Assembly (NCBI GenBank): GCA_008638375.1
Contig: CM018052.1
Location: 12,190,506-12,254,505 of the forward strand
Direction: 5' to 3'
DNA: 64,000 nt
Source: Nyssa sinensis
Taxonomy: Eukaryota > Streptophyta > Magnoliopsida > Cornales > Nyssaceae
In this document: positions 10,516 through 22,156 of the stretch, piece after piece
How the letters are laid out: every line of letters begins with the position of its first letter
How positions within the stretch are numbered: position 1 is the stretch's first letter
Notes under the pieces: model-generated
What the model was told of the DNA's origin: nothing
The model's database searches: none
The model's input: the letters and a program-made list of their open reading frames with translations, nothing else
Translations under genes and position numbers: made by a program

Positions 10516-13500
10516 AAAGTCTTAGGTTCTAGTGAGTCATGGGAGACAGGATTAGAGTATTAGAATTGTTAATGTGTAAGAGTTAGTGGATAGATAATAC
10601 TAACATTACTAGGCTATACTTTTATGCGAACACTAACAGTTATTCTATTTATACATTGACTGATTATCCTTTACAGGAAAGGTTAACACCAGAAGATGAT
10701 CGGGCTACTGTACCAGTATCCGTGGGTATTTTTCAGTTACTTTCAATCTGCCCATATATTGTCTAGAGAATTGATTCATAGTTCCACATTTACTGTTAGG
10801 TTGAACTTAGAAACAGAACCTCTAGGCTACTTGTTAACTGTTTCAATACCATTGAGAGATTGGTATTGATGAATACTATATATCGGGGAAAAGACTATAT
10901 GTTATTGGTGATTCTTGAACAATTGAGATGATTGGGTAATTAGTGACCTTTAAGGAAATAGAAATATGTTTAAAAGAAAAACGAGGAGGATTCTCGAGGA
11001 ATGATACTGAAAAATATTTGAAGAGATTTCTATAAATGTTATGGATAGATAACCGAGACTTGAATGAGAGATAGTTTGTAGGAAACTGAATGGATAATTT
11101 CAAGAGGACCAAAAATATGAAAATTCTCAAATAAGTCATAGGTAGACACTGATAGGGTGGAGATGAGTAGAGTGGTGAAGACAAGTACTAAAGGAGCGAG
11201 ATTGCCAGAATTGATCTTATGACCTGTGATGATTTTGGAAAGAGGTTGACACATAATACATGAATATTAGGAAGAAGTCTATGAATCTTATGATCTAAGA
11301 TAAGGGGTGATCTGATTGTAGTCAATACCCCAGCAAGTTAAATGAAGTAAATGATAAATGATCTTGAGTAACTGTTAGAGATTAATGTGATCTAAAATTG
11401 AACTGGTAGTAAATCATTTAGAGGAACCATGAATTTAAGATGATATATGATTTTGAGGCACTACGAGGAAATCATTCTTCATGAATGATATGCATAAAGC
11501 ATATGAGGTATAGATCATAAGTACACGGTTATTAACCGATTGGATACCCTTAAGAAACTAAGAGTCCGATGCTTAAATAGTTAAATGATCGGTGACTTTT
11601 GGAGGACGATAGCTTGTTTAAATACTAAGGTTAATAGTCTTTGGAAAAGACTATGCTATGACTGATCTTGATGTTTCTTGGACGATTAAGATGGCCAAAT
11701 AAATAGTGACTTTTAGGAGAAAATGGTATGCTTAAGGGCAAAGGTTAAAGATTCTTAGAAAGAATCGTACCAGTGTCAAGGTTGACGACTCTTAAGTTAT
11801 TAGACTGCAAATTGATCAATGAATTGGGGGAAACTATCATTGGAACAAGGGCAATGGTTAATGTTCTTTTGGAAGATATAAGGTGACATAAAGTTGGGAT
11901 TGTGAAATCTTGAAAAGTCGGTGGACTTAACAACAAATCTATATGAGAGATGATCTGAGAAAGACTTAATGAATAGTAACGTGAAGAGTTTGAGACTATA
12001 GATAGATTGATGACATATCAGAAAGATGAGGATTCTTGAGTGAGTCATAGAGGGTAAAGACAAGTGGATCATTGGGGGACAAATACTGATTAAATAAGAA
12101 TAGCAAGTGAACATTTATGAAATGTAATGGTCCTAAAAGGAGATTGACATGTGATAAATGATCATTGGGAAAACTCAATGGGTCTTGTTGACCTAGATGA
12201 CAAAATGACCCAATTATGGGCGGTACTTTATTAAGTGAGCTGAATTTATTCCAAAAGATAAATGATTGATGACTCTGAATGAATTTTGAGGGTTAACGCG
12301 ATCTGACAATTAAAGCGACGAAAAAATTGTAGCATAATGCCTAGAAAAACTAGTGAGGACAACAATTGTGCTGAAGTGATACCTAATGATGTAGGTTACG
12401 AGAACAATTCAGATTGAGGTAGAAAGAACTGAATTGCAAAACTAAGGAAGTAGGGAATTTCCATGATGGAAAAACTTGATATCGTTGTGATAAAATTTGA
12501 ATATCAAATGTAACGATAAAATGATGAGACAATTAATTGGTGTGAATAATCCTAAAATATGATATGAAGTCAAAGAATGTACAAGGGACTCCTTTTATGG
12601 TTGAATAAGTTCTTGAAAGAACGAATTATAAAAATGAATAACGACTGGGGAGAGAAATGTAATATATGATGAAAAACCGAATATGATGACGAGCATAAGA
12701 AATGGGACATTTGAAAAACCTTTATGAGCAAAGGAAAGTAAAACCAAAATAATAGTTATAAATTAAAAAGTCATAAGACTCTTGATTTGAATTGATCAAA
12801 TGATGTGGACAAATCAAGGTAAATAAAAAATGATAACACTGTTAAGAACACCTTCGAAGTAGACTGTTGTAGGAAGAATCAGTGACTGGGGTAAGATTAT
12901 CCTAAAATTTTTGAGTATATGTACCATGCTTTAATTTGTGAAGGGATGAATCAAAATCTATGAAAAGCTCGAATGTGAGCAAAAAATAAAAGGCCTTTGT
13001 ACCAGTCTATAATGTGAAAAAGGGAGGAACTGACTTCTTCAACCTATCTAATTTCTAAAAGGATAAGTGCACACGAATCTGAAAACAAAGGCAACTATGC
13101 CCATGAATAGTACAAAAATAACGATATAATAAAAAAGAATAAAATGAAAAGATGACTGATAAATTTTCAAGAAATGAACACATGATTGAGAATCACAAAT
13201 AAAAAAAAAAATTGAATAAATTTGAGGATAACTGGGCAGAGAATAAATATTGTAATGCAAAAAGAATACAAGTAAACCGTCCCAACATGAACCAAAAGAT
13301 GCTCATGGAAATGAAGGAAAACATGATACTCCGTCCTTAGTAAAACTTAAAGCACTTGAATGAGAAATTCAAAAAACTTTAAACGATAGAAGTGGTATAG
13401 TCTAGTTGCACCGTTGACTTCCTATAATCACTACCAAAGAAACGGATTGAAAAGAAAAGATCAAGGTACTAGAAACCTCTACCTGGCACATGATGCGCTA

Positions 13501-13939
13501 TACGATGTCAATAGAAGTTGAGAGACCATGAATAGTAAGGTAATCACGACCTAGTACCAAATGAGATGAATAAACGATTAGACGTGGAACTCGTCACGAT
13601 AATGGTAACAAGGGAAAATGGTCAAGTAACTGAAAAGATGACTCAGGGTGAGTAATGGAAGTAGCAGATCTCTAGTCATAATGTTAATACTAAAATTGGA
13701 GACAATGAGTTAAAAGTTTCGAGGAAGTTAAAATGTCAAACCCTTGACTTTGAAATGCACTATTAAAATAAAACAAAGAGGAATACAAAATAACTGTGAA
13801 CCCTATATAAAGAAATTTTTTTACCTAAGAATGTAGTATCTGAGGACTAGAGATAAGTCCAAGAGACAGGTTGCAAAGGAAATTATGACGATGAAACTGA
13901 CATGATGAGGTGACAAAGTTTCATGGATTATGAACATTC
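10516..13939 (+). other. Non-coding interior of element A
   Basis: AT-rich, purine-biased stretch without any frame that resembles gag, protease, RT or integrase. Frames of 60-110 codons occur on the minus strand but only mirror the purine bias. Related blocks recur: about 11100-11250 is similar to about 12025-12170, and about 11592-11700 to about 11707-11810, so part of the interior grew by duplication. Confidence 0.6.
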
Positions 13940-13959
13940 GAGTTTTGGGGACAAAACTC
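13940..13959 (+). other. Pre-PPT hairpin of element A
   Basis: GAGTTTTG, loop GGGA, CAAAACTC: a perfect 8-bp stem just before the purine tract. The same place in B, C and D has a hairpin of different stem sequence with a GGA loop. Confidence 0.7.
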
Positions 13960-13961
13960 AA

Positions 13962-13977
13962 TTTAAGGGGGGTAGAA
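13962..13977 (+). other. Polypurine tract of element A
   Basis: TTTAAGGGGGGTAGAA directly before the 3' LTR start at 13978; expected primer site for plus-strand cDNA. Confidence 0.85.
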
Positions 13978-16222
13978 TGTAATACCCTGACCCAGATGTA
14001 ACCGAGCAAGCTCAGTAACCGAATCGATAATGCCTAATGTTATGATGTCAAATGAAATGGACGAATTTGGATTTGAAATTATAACAGAGCCAATAAGGCC
14101 TAATGCTACAATGATGAAATAAACGGGTTGAATTTCAATGGTTTGAAAATATGGGTGATGCTAAGGCAAACAAATAGCGGAAAAAAGAAGAAGAAGAAAT
14201 AAAAATAAAATAAAATAAATAACATAAGAATTAGAAATAAAATAAATAAATAAAAACAAATAAAAAGTTATGTTATGGCATATAAATTTAGATATATATA
14301 TATATATATATATATATTAACATAAAGGGGGGTTACACATACGCAGAATAAAAGAAGTAACAGAAAGAAAACGGATGGAGAGTTATGTGCAGGAAATGAA
14401 AGGACGCAAAGAGAGAGAGAGAAAGAGAAGAAAAATTGAGGGGCGGTTTTGTTCAATAAAGCATGCGTTGCGTTAGAACCAGAAGGAAATAAAGAAAAAA
14501 AAAATGGAGACGATAACGGGGAGATTTCAGATCTGAAGCGGCTATTTGAGGCCAAAACAGGGCACGACTGCCGCATCGTTCGACGCGATTTTCTCCTTGG
14601 ATTCATTATCAGATCGTTTCCGAAGGAAGACCAGAGATTGTCTAGTTGTTAGACTTGCCATAGCTGTGGACTCCGAATCGAAAACACTAACCCAAGAGAC
14701 AAACTCCAAGTTTCTTCCATCGCTGCAATCGCCCAGAACAGGGGAAACGTCTGCGACTTGTTTAGGAATGGATTGGGTATTGTTAGGCATTGGAGCGTCT
14801 TAGGGACAGAGTGCACGATTAGAAGCGTTTGATCATTTGGGGATGACGGGAGGCACACAAACGGTGGATAGGTTCCCATTTTGGCTGTTCAGAGGTTGAT
14901 GCGGCCCTGTTTTAAATAATGCGGTTTTGCTTGAGGTGGATTGAACTTCTTGATAATCCTAAGGATGAGGGTAATACAAGTCGGTGCGGGGAAAATGGGT
15001 GGCATGGTGTTGGGTTGAAACAAGAGATTTCAGAAGTGGAAGTTGACAAAAAATTAGAGAACCCAGCTTGGGCAAAGGTATGCTGAGGGGTGAGAGGAAT
15101 TTGAATGCAGCAGTAGTTGATTGCTGTATTGGTATACCTATTTATTTCAGTGATCTTCAAAGAAGAGCTGTCATGGATGCAGCTGCCATTGCCGGTTTGC
15201 ACCCCCTACGTTTAATCCATGAAGCCACAACAACTGCTTTGGCGTTTGGAAGGCAAGTCAAAAGGAAAGGAGAAAGTCACAGGATATTGGAACATTAAAA
15301 ATGTAAGTAAACTTCTATCTCTTATACGTGGTTTTCCAAGCCACGATCTTTCTATTACGGCCAAAACTTGTACTCATGTATGTATCTACCGTTATTGTTC
15401 CCACCATTGATATTGTCCTATCTGGTGGAGGCCTATTGACTGATATCTCGTGATTTGATGCATTGTACTAACGCCTATCATTGTATGCATATCGTGTTAG
15501 TTCGTACATTGCATGTTGAGACTGTAAATGGACAAATGGTGATGGGAGTGTTTTTATTGATTGACTAGACCTACGGGCCAATTGACTGGACCTGCGGGTC
15601 GAATCCGTAATCGGACATATGGTGATGGGGGTGTTCTTACATATGGAGTCATGAGGACATTTTATATGCATTGACATTAATTGTTCACTCATAAATTGTA
15701 TTTGACTGTGACCGTTTTACTATGGCAGTATTCATGTTGATTTTGATTATTGGGCTTTACTGTTCATTGGCCTTGTGGCGTTTTACTGCTAACTAAAATC
15801 GTTGTCATGACTCGCTATCATGTTATCTTGAATTCATGTTTTCCTATGTAATCCATAACCCGTATTTGAGATAGGCTTTTACTTACTAGGCTTTATTAGC
15901 TCACCCCCTTTTACAAATTTTTCAGGTGAGAATGTTACAGAACCACAGTAGGAGATCAGGAGCTTAAGGAGACAGTTGAGGAGCATAATAGTAATGAATG
16001 AAGTCTCTCCCAAGTACTCACCACCTAAGAGTGGTTCATGATCAATATATTGTTAGTTTAAGTTTAGTCTTTGAACAATAATTGTAATAAAGCTTCCGCA
16101 CTTTAATGTCGTGTTTATATTATTTATTGTTATCATTGGTAAAAGAATGAAAAAAGTAGGGACGGCTATTGGGCCGGCCCCGCGATATGAAATCCGCATA
16201 GGGTGGGTTTCGAGTCGTCACA
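13978..16222 (+). repeat. 3' LTR of element A (2245 bp)
   Basis: Near-identical to 8255-10500; differences are scattered single-base changes and small microsatellite changes. It ends CGTCACA, where the 5' copy has CGTGACA, and is followed by the duplication TCCAT (16223-16227). Confidence 0.9.
15071..15250 (+). pseudogene. Captured Hsp110-type gene fragment, copy 2
   Basis: Same fragment as at 9350-9529, in the 3' LTR of element A, and here with the family-typical CIGIP motif followed by YFSDLQRRAV and LHPLRLIHE. Because it is present in both LTRs, capture happened before the latest transposition; the fragment is copied with the LTR at each reverse transcription. Confidence 0.85.
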
Positions 16223-16227
16223 TCCAT

Positions 16228-16471
16228 CCTATAGCCACAAGCCTCCTACTGTCCGTCCTCTGCGTCAGTCCCTGAAATGTGGTAAGAGGGGGGTGAGCTA
16301 AACAAAGCCCAGTAAGTAAGTCCCCTACTCTGTCATGTGTACAAGATGTGGAAAGAACTGAATAATAATAAAAATATGATAGCCAGTCAATATCATAACA
16401 ATAATCAAAACTCGTCAGTGAACATCATAATAAAGGAACATCTAGTCTGAATGATGACATCACAAGCTATA
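16228..16471 (-). repeat. 3' LTR of element B, fragment 2
   Basis: Continues the B LTR after element A and matches about 25916-26155. It ends with CTATA (16467-16471), the left target duplication of solo LTR F. Confidence 0.85.
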
Positions 16472-19400
16472 TGTAATATCCCGACTCGGGATATGACACG
16501 TATCCCGAGCTAGGCGATACCGACCTGAGTTGGGTTGGGCCAAAACATGAAACCCCGGACTATAAGACAATTTATTACAAGAATAAAGTGTAAAGTTAAA
16601 TCGGAATATTTAAACACCCGAATAAACCAACATTTGAATCTCGTATGTAATACGTGCATGCACAAAATTAAATGGATATGTATATGTAATATCTATACAT
16701 ACATAATGTATCAATGTAATATTATTTATATATGTATATATATGTATACGGTTGCATATATATATATATAATAGGTATGTAAAGTGTGTGTCATGTGGGC
16801 CTTGCATGATGAGGAGGTGGCAAAGCCACCGAGTGGGAAATCAGCAAGAGAGGGCTAGGGTGCAACGTGTGAGGAAGAGAGGAGAGAGAGAAATAGGTGC
16901 GAGGTGTCTTGTGTGCATGAGTGTGCTGCCACCGCGGCTACAAGTGGCAAGGGCCACCGACTGGGGGGTCGGTTAAGGGAAGAAAGAAAGGGTTAAGGAA
17001 GAGAGAGTTAGAAAGAGATTGGAAGAGAGATAAAACTGAATCGCAAGAAGTTAGAGAGAGAGAGAACCGATTTAAGCAGTTGAAGGAAATCAGCAACTAA
17101 AACAGGTAACCAAATCTTGTTGTGTTGCGTAGATTCTTCTTGCATGCTATTGTGAATTGGTAGGACTTGAAACAGGAAAGAAAAAAATAAGAAAAACCAG
17201 AACTGGGTTTGATGGTTGGAAATGGTGATTAAGAATAGGTGAAACCAAATCAAAATTTAAACCATGATATGAGTAATACACTGCCCCAGGATTCCAAAAC
17301 GCTTTAAATCAGTTTAAATGGTCAAGAAATGGCCATTCTGTGGCCAGTTATTCCCTTATCGGTGCAACGCCGGAAACTGGGAATGGGTGCATGAAACCGA
17401 TGAGGTTGGAGGTTAAAAGCAGTCCTAAAATATTCCTTACAATCTTAGAATTCATTGGGAAGAAAAACAGTAAATTTTGGACGTAAAACCATGAAGATCC
17501 GTGAGGAACTGCATTGTTCCGGCGACCGTGGCCGGAAAACCAACCGGAGAAGACGACCGGATTGTCGAGGGCTTCTTCGGGTCAGGATGAGACCGGGTCT
17601 GGGTCGGGTCGGGTTGAGATCCGACCGACTGCAATACAGGTACCAACACTGTGTCGTTTTGAATGTAAATTTAAAATCAATTGGGCTTGTTTGGTCGTGG
17701 ATATAAGGGATTGGAATTGGGTTGGAGTTGTCCAAACCGTGGATAAGGTGAGAGAATTGGATATCTCAATCCGGTTCTCTAAAGTTAACTGAACCGGTTG
17801 GTTCATAGTGGAATGGAACCGGTTTAGGGTTTCTGGTTCTGAACCAATTGGTTCAGACCGCAACTCTGTATAATTACATTTTGACCCCAAAAGTTATAGA
17901 TAATTCCACTAAGGCCCAACAAGAAATGTTAATTTTACAAAAAATACCCCTAACTCAAAAATGGGTCAAACGAGGTCCAAATAGGGCAAATGAATAGTCA
18001 ATTTTTATTATCTCGGATGCTCTGAGTCCAATGGTGAGGTCCGTTTCACGAGACAGATTCCCAAAAAGTTACGACTTGTAAAAATGACCAAAATACCCCT
18101 GCTTCATAGGTGAGTCAAATGGACTCCGATTGAATTAAATAATTAGTGAATTTTTATTATTCTGAACCTTCCGAATCTATTGGTAATGTCAAAATTATGA
18201 AAAGAGGTTCCGAGAACAACGGACATATAAAAGTCTAAATAAGTATTAGAAATACTGATCATAGCAAGGCATAGAATGGGTGAATAGAAATTATTCTAAA
18301 ACGCATTTACTGATATATAGGGAACCCGACAGGAAAGAGGCAAACCGCAGGAGATTGATTTAGGAGGAATGCATGATTAGAGGTAAGTAGATACCCTTTC
18401 TCTTCCATGTGGTGTTATCAAGCCAAGTTCATTCTTTTACTGCCAAACTTGTACTCCTGAGCGTATCTGATGTTATTGTCTCCACAATGTGATATTGTTC
18501 TATCTGGTGGACATTGATTTATTGTTGTACCATTGTTATCATGTTGAACCGTACTTTCAAATGCCTATTGTTATGTTTCTATTGAATTGATGATATTCCA
18601 TTTTATATACTCTTATGGAATCATTTATGATCATGAAATGTTTATGTATACAGGATTTGTGCTCAGTCACAATATCCATCCGATGCTTTTAAATACACTG
18701 AAGACCTTCAGGTCGAGTCCGTGAACGGACATATGGCCATACACTGGAACGCACTGAAGGGGGTAAACTGGGCCCCCAAGGACCGAGGGCATATCAAGCC
18801 CTGACACAGAACAAAAGCATCTCTTATACGATTGCTCAACTATAATTGTTGAATTACATTGTTCTTGTGATTATCTTGTATTGCGAGATATTCCTTTATT
18901 GATTTATTGTGATCAATTATAATGGCAGTACTTTCTTGTTATTGTATTATCGTTGAGAATTCCAGGACATTGTTATGCCATTCCTACTGATTACACATTG
19001 TGATCCTACTGTTCATTTGCCACTGTTCACATGTTAAGAGTTTCATGTTGATGTTATGTCCCTTACTCCTAATTGTACATTGTGTTCTATTGTTTATTGG
19101 CCCTTATGGCAACTGTTCCCATTGGCTATCATAGCATCTTATTTCTTATGATTGGCTATCATATTCTTGTTCTTGGATTCATATTCTTTTATGATCCTCG
19201 ATACCAGTGTCGGAGATCTGTATTTACTTGCTGGGCTCTTGTAGCTCATTCCACCCTCCTCACCCCCATTTCAGGTACTGATGCCGCGAGACCCCGGTAG
19301 GAGTCTAAAGACGTAGAAGGACATTTGAGGAAATGCATCAGTTTATGTTTTAGTTCTCCCATGTATTCACCACCCTCGGGTGCTGGTCATGTTTAGTTCT

Positions 19401-19630
19401 TAGTTTGTTTATGTAGAACCATATTATGTATTGTAAAGACTTTCGCTAACATTGTGTATTGAAAGACTTCCGCTGATGTACTATTACTGATAAGACTTCC
19501 GCTGTTATTGTTTTGAGGTTTTAGTACTTTGCATATTAGTACTATGATACAGGAATGGAAAAAGTAGGGACGGCCTTCGGGTCGGCCCCGCGACACGAGA
19601 TCCGCATAGGGTGGATTTCGGGTCGTGACA
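16472..19630 (+). mobile_element. Element F: solo LTR (3159 bp) in the LTR of B
   Basis: Starts TGTAATATCCCGAC and ends GGTCGTGACA, flanked by CTATA at 16467-16471 and 19631-19635; the empty site is seen at 26150. No interior remains, so it is a product of LTR-LTR recombination. It has TA-rich promoter-like sequence near 16735-16775, two units of the LTR module near 17960-18240, a GTAAGT-like donor near 18383, a TTTCAGGT acceptor-like site near 19270, and three AAGACTT(T/C)CGCT repeats near the end. Its 3' half is similar to the LTR of A. Confidence 0.9.
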
Positions 19631-19635
19631 CTATA

Positions 19636-22113
19636 GACCAAAGTGTCACATACAAGATCATAGAAAGTACTCGAACAAAACTGGAACATGTTTTCACTAT
19701 GAATCTCAATAGATAGATGGTGATGTCAAAACTGGTGGATGCTATAAACTATGGGGCCCGGCTACCCCCTGTGTTCATAGCACTGAGCTCAATCATGTAA
19801 ATCTGGTCCCCATACTCGGGACAGGACCCCATACTCGGATCAATAATATAAGGCTGGTCCCCATACTCGGGACATACTACGCATCATAACTAAGCTATTC
19901 CACGAAAAAGTAAAATCACACAAGTGGAATCATAAAGGATCTGATATGATAAATAGAGTACAAATGCATATAGCAAGAACTATGACATGGCTGAGTGTAC
20001 AACATGCAGAGGTCAGATATTATTTACCTTATCTGTGTCTTAGTACTCCGGGACTTTCTCCTTTCCCGTTGACTGGCCTATACATCAATAAACACGTCTC
20101 AGTTTTACTTTCATTTATCAATTGTACATTTCGCTACTCTAAATATCTTTTTAACTCATTTATGTTTCTACGGTTCCCAGTTTGGACTTAATTTGCCCAA
20201 GGGCAAAATAGTCATTATGTGTCCTTATTTTTTTTTTTTTTGGTTCTGTTTTCATCATTTGGACTTCACCGTTGAGTTCAGTAGGTTTGAAATAATAAAA
20301 ATCGAATATTTACTTAACTTAATCGGAATCCGTTTGACTCACTTTCGACATAGGGACATTTTGGTCATTTTGACGTTTCTACGGGTACTTTATTTTTTGA
20401 GACTCTGTCTCATGAAATGGACCTTACCATTAAATCCAAAAGGTCCAAAATAGTAGGTTTTCATTATTCATTCGACTAATTTAAGCGTCGAAATTTAATT
20501 CGAATTTATTTAATTTCCTAAATTATTTAATTTATTGAATTGGGTCTAATATATATCTTATTTTAAGTAAAATAAATCATATGTGCCTTAGTGGCACAGT
20601 GGTTCACAAATTTTCATCATTTCCCCATTGGTCATAGGTTCAATTCTCTGCCCAACCCATTTTTCCAATTTTTTTTTTTTTCTGTTTTCCAATTCCTGTA
20701 TACCAATATAAGCCATCCATTGGATAGCTTCTCCTTTCTAACTGAACACCCTCCAAACTCGAATTTAAAAATTTATCCATAAAGTAAAGTGTTAGGCAGT
20801 CATCTGAATGGGTGGGTCGGGTCAGACCCGACCCGGTTTGGCCAAAATAAAATTGCAAAACCCTGCAGCCGCACAGCAACACTTCAGCGTGTTGGTTGTC
20901 TTCTCCGTCAACGGCGACTTGCCGACGACGGTTTTTCTTACGTTTTTCAGTGGGGTTCACACCTACCAGTCATGGGCAACTCAAATCTACCGTCGGATTT
21001 CAAATCAGAGTGCCGGAGCACTCCCAAAATAACTGGAACAGTAGCGCACCAAGGGCTGTGCGGTTTTCCGGCAGCCCCTTTTCCTTTCGTTTTTTTTTTT
21101 TTCCATTTCCTCCTACGGTTTCAATCCTGATTTGATTCTAAAATTTCCCTACACCCAAGAGAATCAATTACCCATGATCTAGCCCAATTGATCACAACAA
21201 AATCACCCCATCCGATCGGTTTTTCACCTCTGTTTTCCACCGTTTCACACGTTGGGTTCTGTTCGGTTTTCCTTTTTTTTTTTTTTTTTTCTTGATTCAA
21301 TTCCAACACCAACTATATCCATGCATAAATCAAATAAATTCCCATGCTTCACAAAATCTATATCAAACAATAATTCATGCTTTGAACAGAATCAAACACA
21401 GAAAATTAAACGCACTCACCCAATCGCGCGTACAGAGCGATCATTGATTTCTCTTCCGAATTCACTGCCCAATCTGATTTTCTTGGCTCGTTTCCTCCTC
21501 CTCTTCTTGCACAACTCACGCAAAATGCCCGACCTGCCTCTTCCTTCTTCCTCTTCTTTTTTTCTTCCTTTTTCTTCCCCCTGTTCTAGCGTCCAACCAT
21601 TCCTCTGTTTTTTTTTTTCTTCTCTTCTTCCTTTGGTTCTAACTCACGGTAGGGATTAAATGGAGACTCCCTTCTTTATTTCTCCTTCTCTCTTTCTCTT
21701 CCTCTCCCATCCGTTTCAAGCCCCCTCATTTCCCATCCGTTTCTCTTCTTTTCTTCTTTAGTTACACTAGACTCACATGTGTGTATATATATATATATAT
21801 ATATAATGCTTGCTTGAATTTATTTACATATATATATATATATATCTATGTCCATATGTTCCTATGTATTTATACATGTATATAAATTCTCATTTGTTTA
21901 TTTCTTACTAATTATTTAATTTATTTTTAAATTCTATTTTATTTTATTTTATTTCTCTTTCTAATTTTATTTTTATCACTACTTTTTTTTTTTTGTATTT
22001 ATTTACTTATTTATTTCTTTTTCATATATTCAAGCGATTGAAAATCCCATTGTTTACTTCATTCTAATACGTAAAACTTATTGGCTCGATTACATGTGGG
22101 TCAGGATATTACA
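19636..22113 (-). repeat. 3' LTR of element B, fragment 3
   Basis: Remainder of the B LTR after F, matching about 26161-28619. On the minus strand the LTR starts here with TGTAATATCCTGACCC at 22113. It carries a TA-repeat region near 21785-21845 and, antisense to the element, a tRNA-like unit at 20583-20664. Confidence 0.9.
20583..20664 (+). ncRNA. tRNA-like unit (A box, B box, T-run), left LTR of B, antisense
   Basis: A box TGGCACAGTGG (20592-20602) fits the Pol III consensus TRGYNNARNNG at all positions; B box GGTTCAATTCT (20637-20647) fits 9 of 11 positions. Their starts are 45 bp apart, the spacing of a tRNA, and a TTTTT run follows at 20660. No full cloverleaf is apparent, so it is a tRNA-derived or SINE-like unit and not a tRNA gene. 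It lies antisense to element B. Confidence 0.5.
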
Positions 22114-22129
22114 TTCTTCCCCCCTTCAA
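22114..22129 (-). other. Polypurine tract of element B
   Basis: Plus strand TTCTTCCCCCCTTCAA; on the minus strand a purine run just before the 3' LTR start at 22113. Confidence 0.85.
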
Positions 22130-22150
22130 TAAGTTTGGTCCCCAAACTTA
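22130..22150 (-). other. Pre-PPT hairpin of element B
   Basis: Plus strand TAAGTTTGG, loop TCC, CCAAACTTA: a perfect 9-bp stem; in the sense of the element the loop is GGA. Its stem differs from those of A and C/D by paired changes. Confidence 0.75.
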
Positions 22151-22156
22151 AATAAA

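Larger units (their letters stand above)
8255..16222 (+). mobile_element. Element A: non-autonomous LTR element (LARD-like)
   Basis: Complete plus-strand element: 5' LTR 8255-10500, primer site, 3.48 kb interior, polypurine tract, 3' LTR 13978-16222, flanked by TCCAT (8250-8254 and 16223-16227). Comparing the right LTR of B at 25890-25920 confirms the empty site. LTRs are almost identical, so insertion was recent. The interior has no frame matching gag or pol; open frames are short and mostly on the wrong strand. It must have used proteins from a partner, probably a relative of B, whose LTR 3' part is similar. Confidence 0.9.

Noticed and set aside
10876..12178. Overlapping minus-strand frames of 60-104 codons
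   Set aside because: They mirror the purine bias of the interior of A and contain no conserved motif; the similar peptides come from internal DNA repeats.
16535..16807. Frames rich in Ile, Tyr and Thr
   Set aside because: Translation of TA-rich microsatellite in LTR F.
17445..17890. Four overlapping frames of 65-102 codons on both strands
   Set aside because: GC-rich part of LTR F; no family motif, all strands open because of composition.
20583..20664. A functional tRNA gene
   Set aside because: Boxes fit, but I could not fold an acceptor stem or a proper anticodon arm, so it is called tRNA-like only.
20640..21659. Frames of 74-135 codons, repeated at 27158-28176
   Set aside because: LTR sequence of B; the Ser/Phe-rich products come from CT and T runs.
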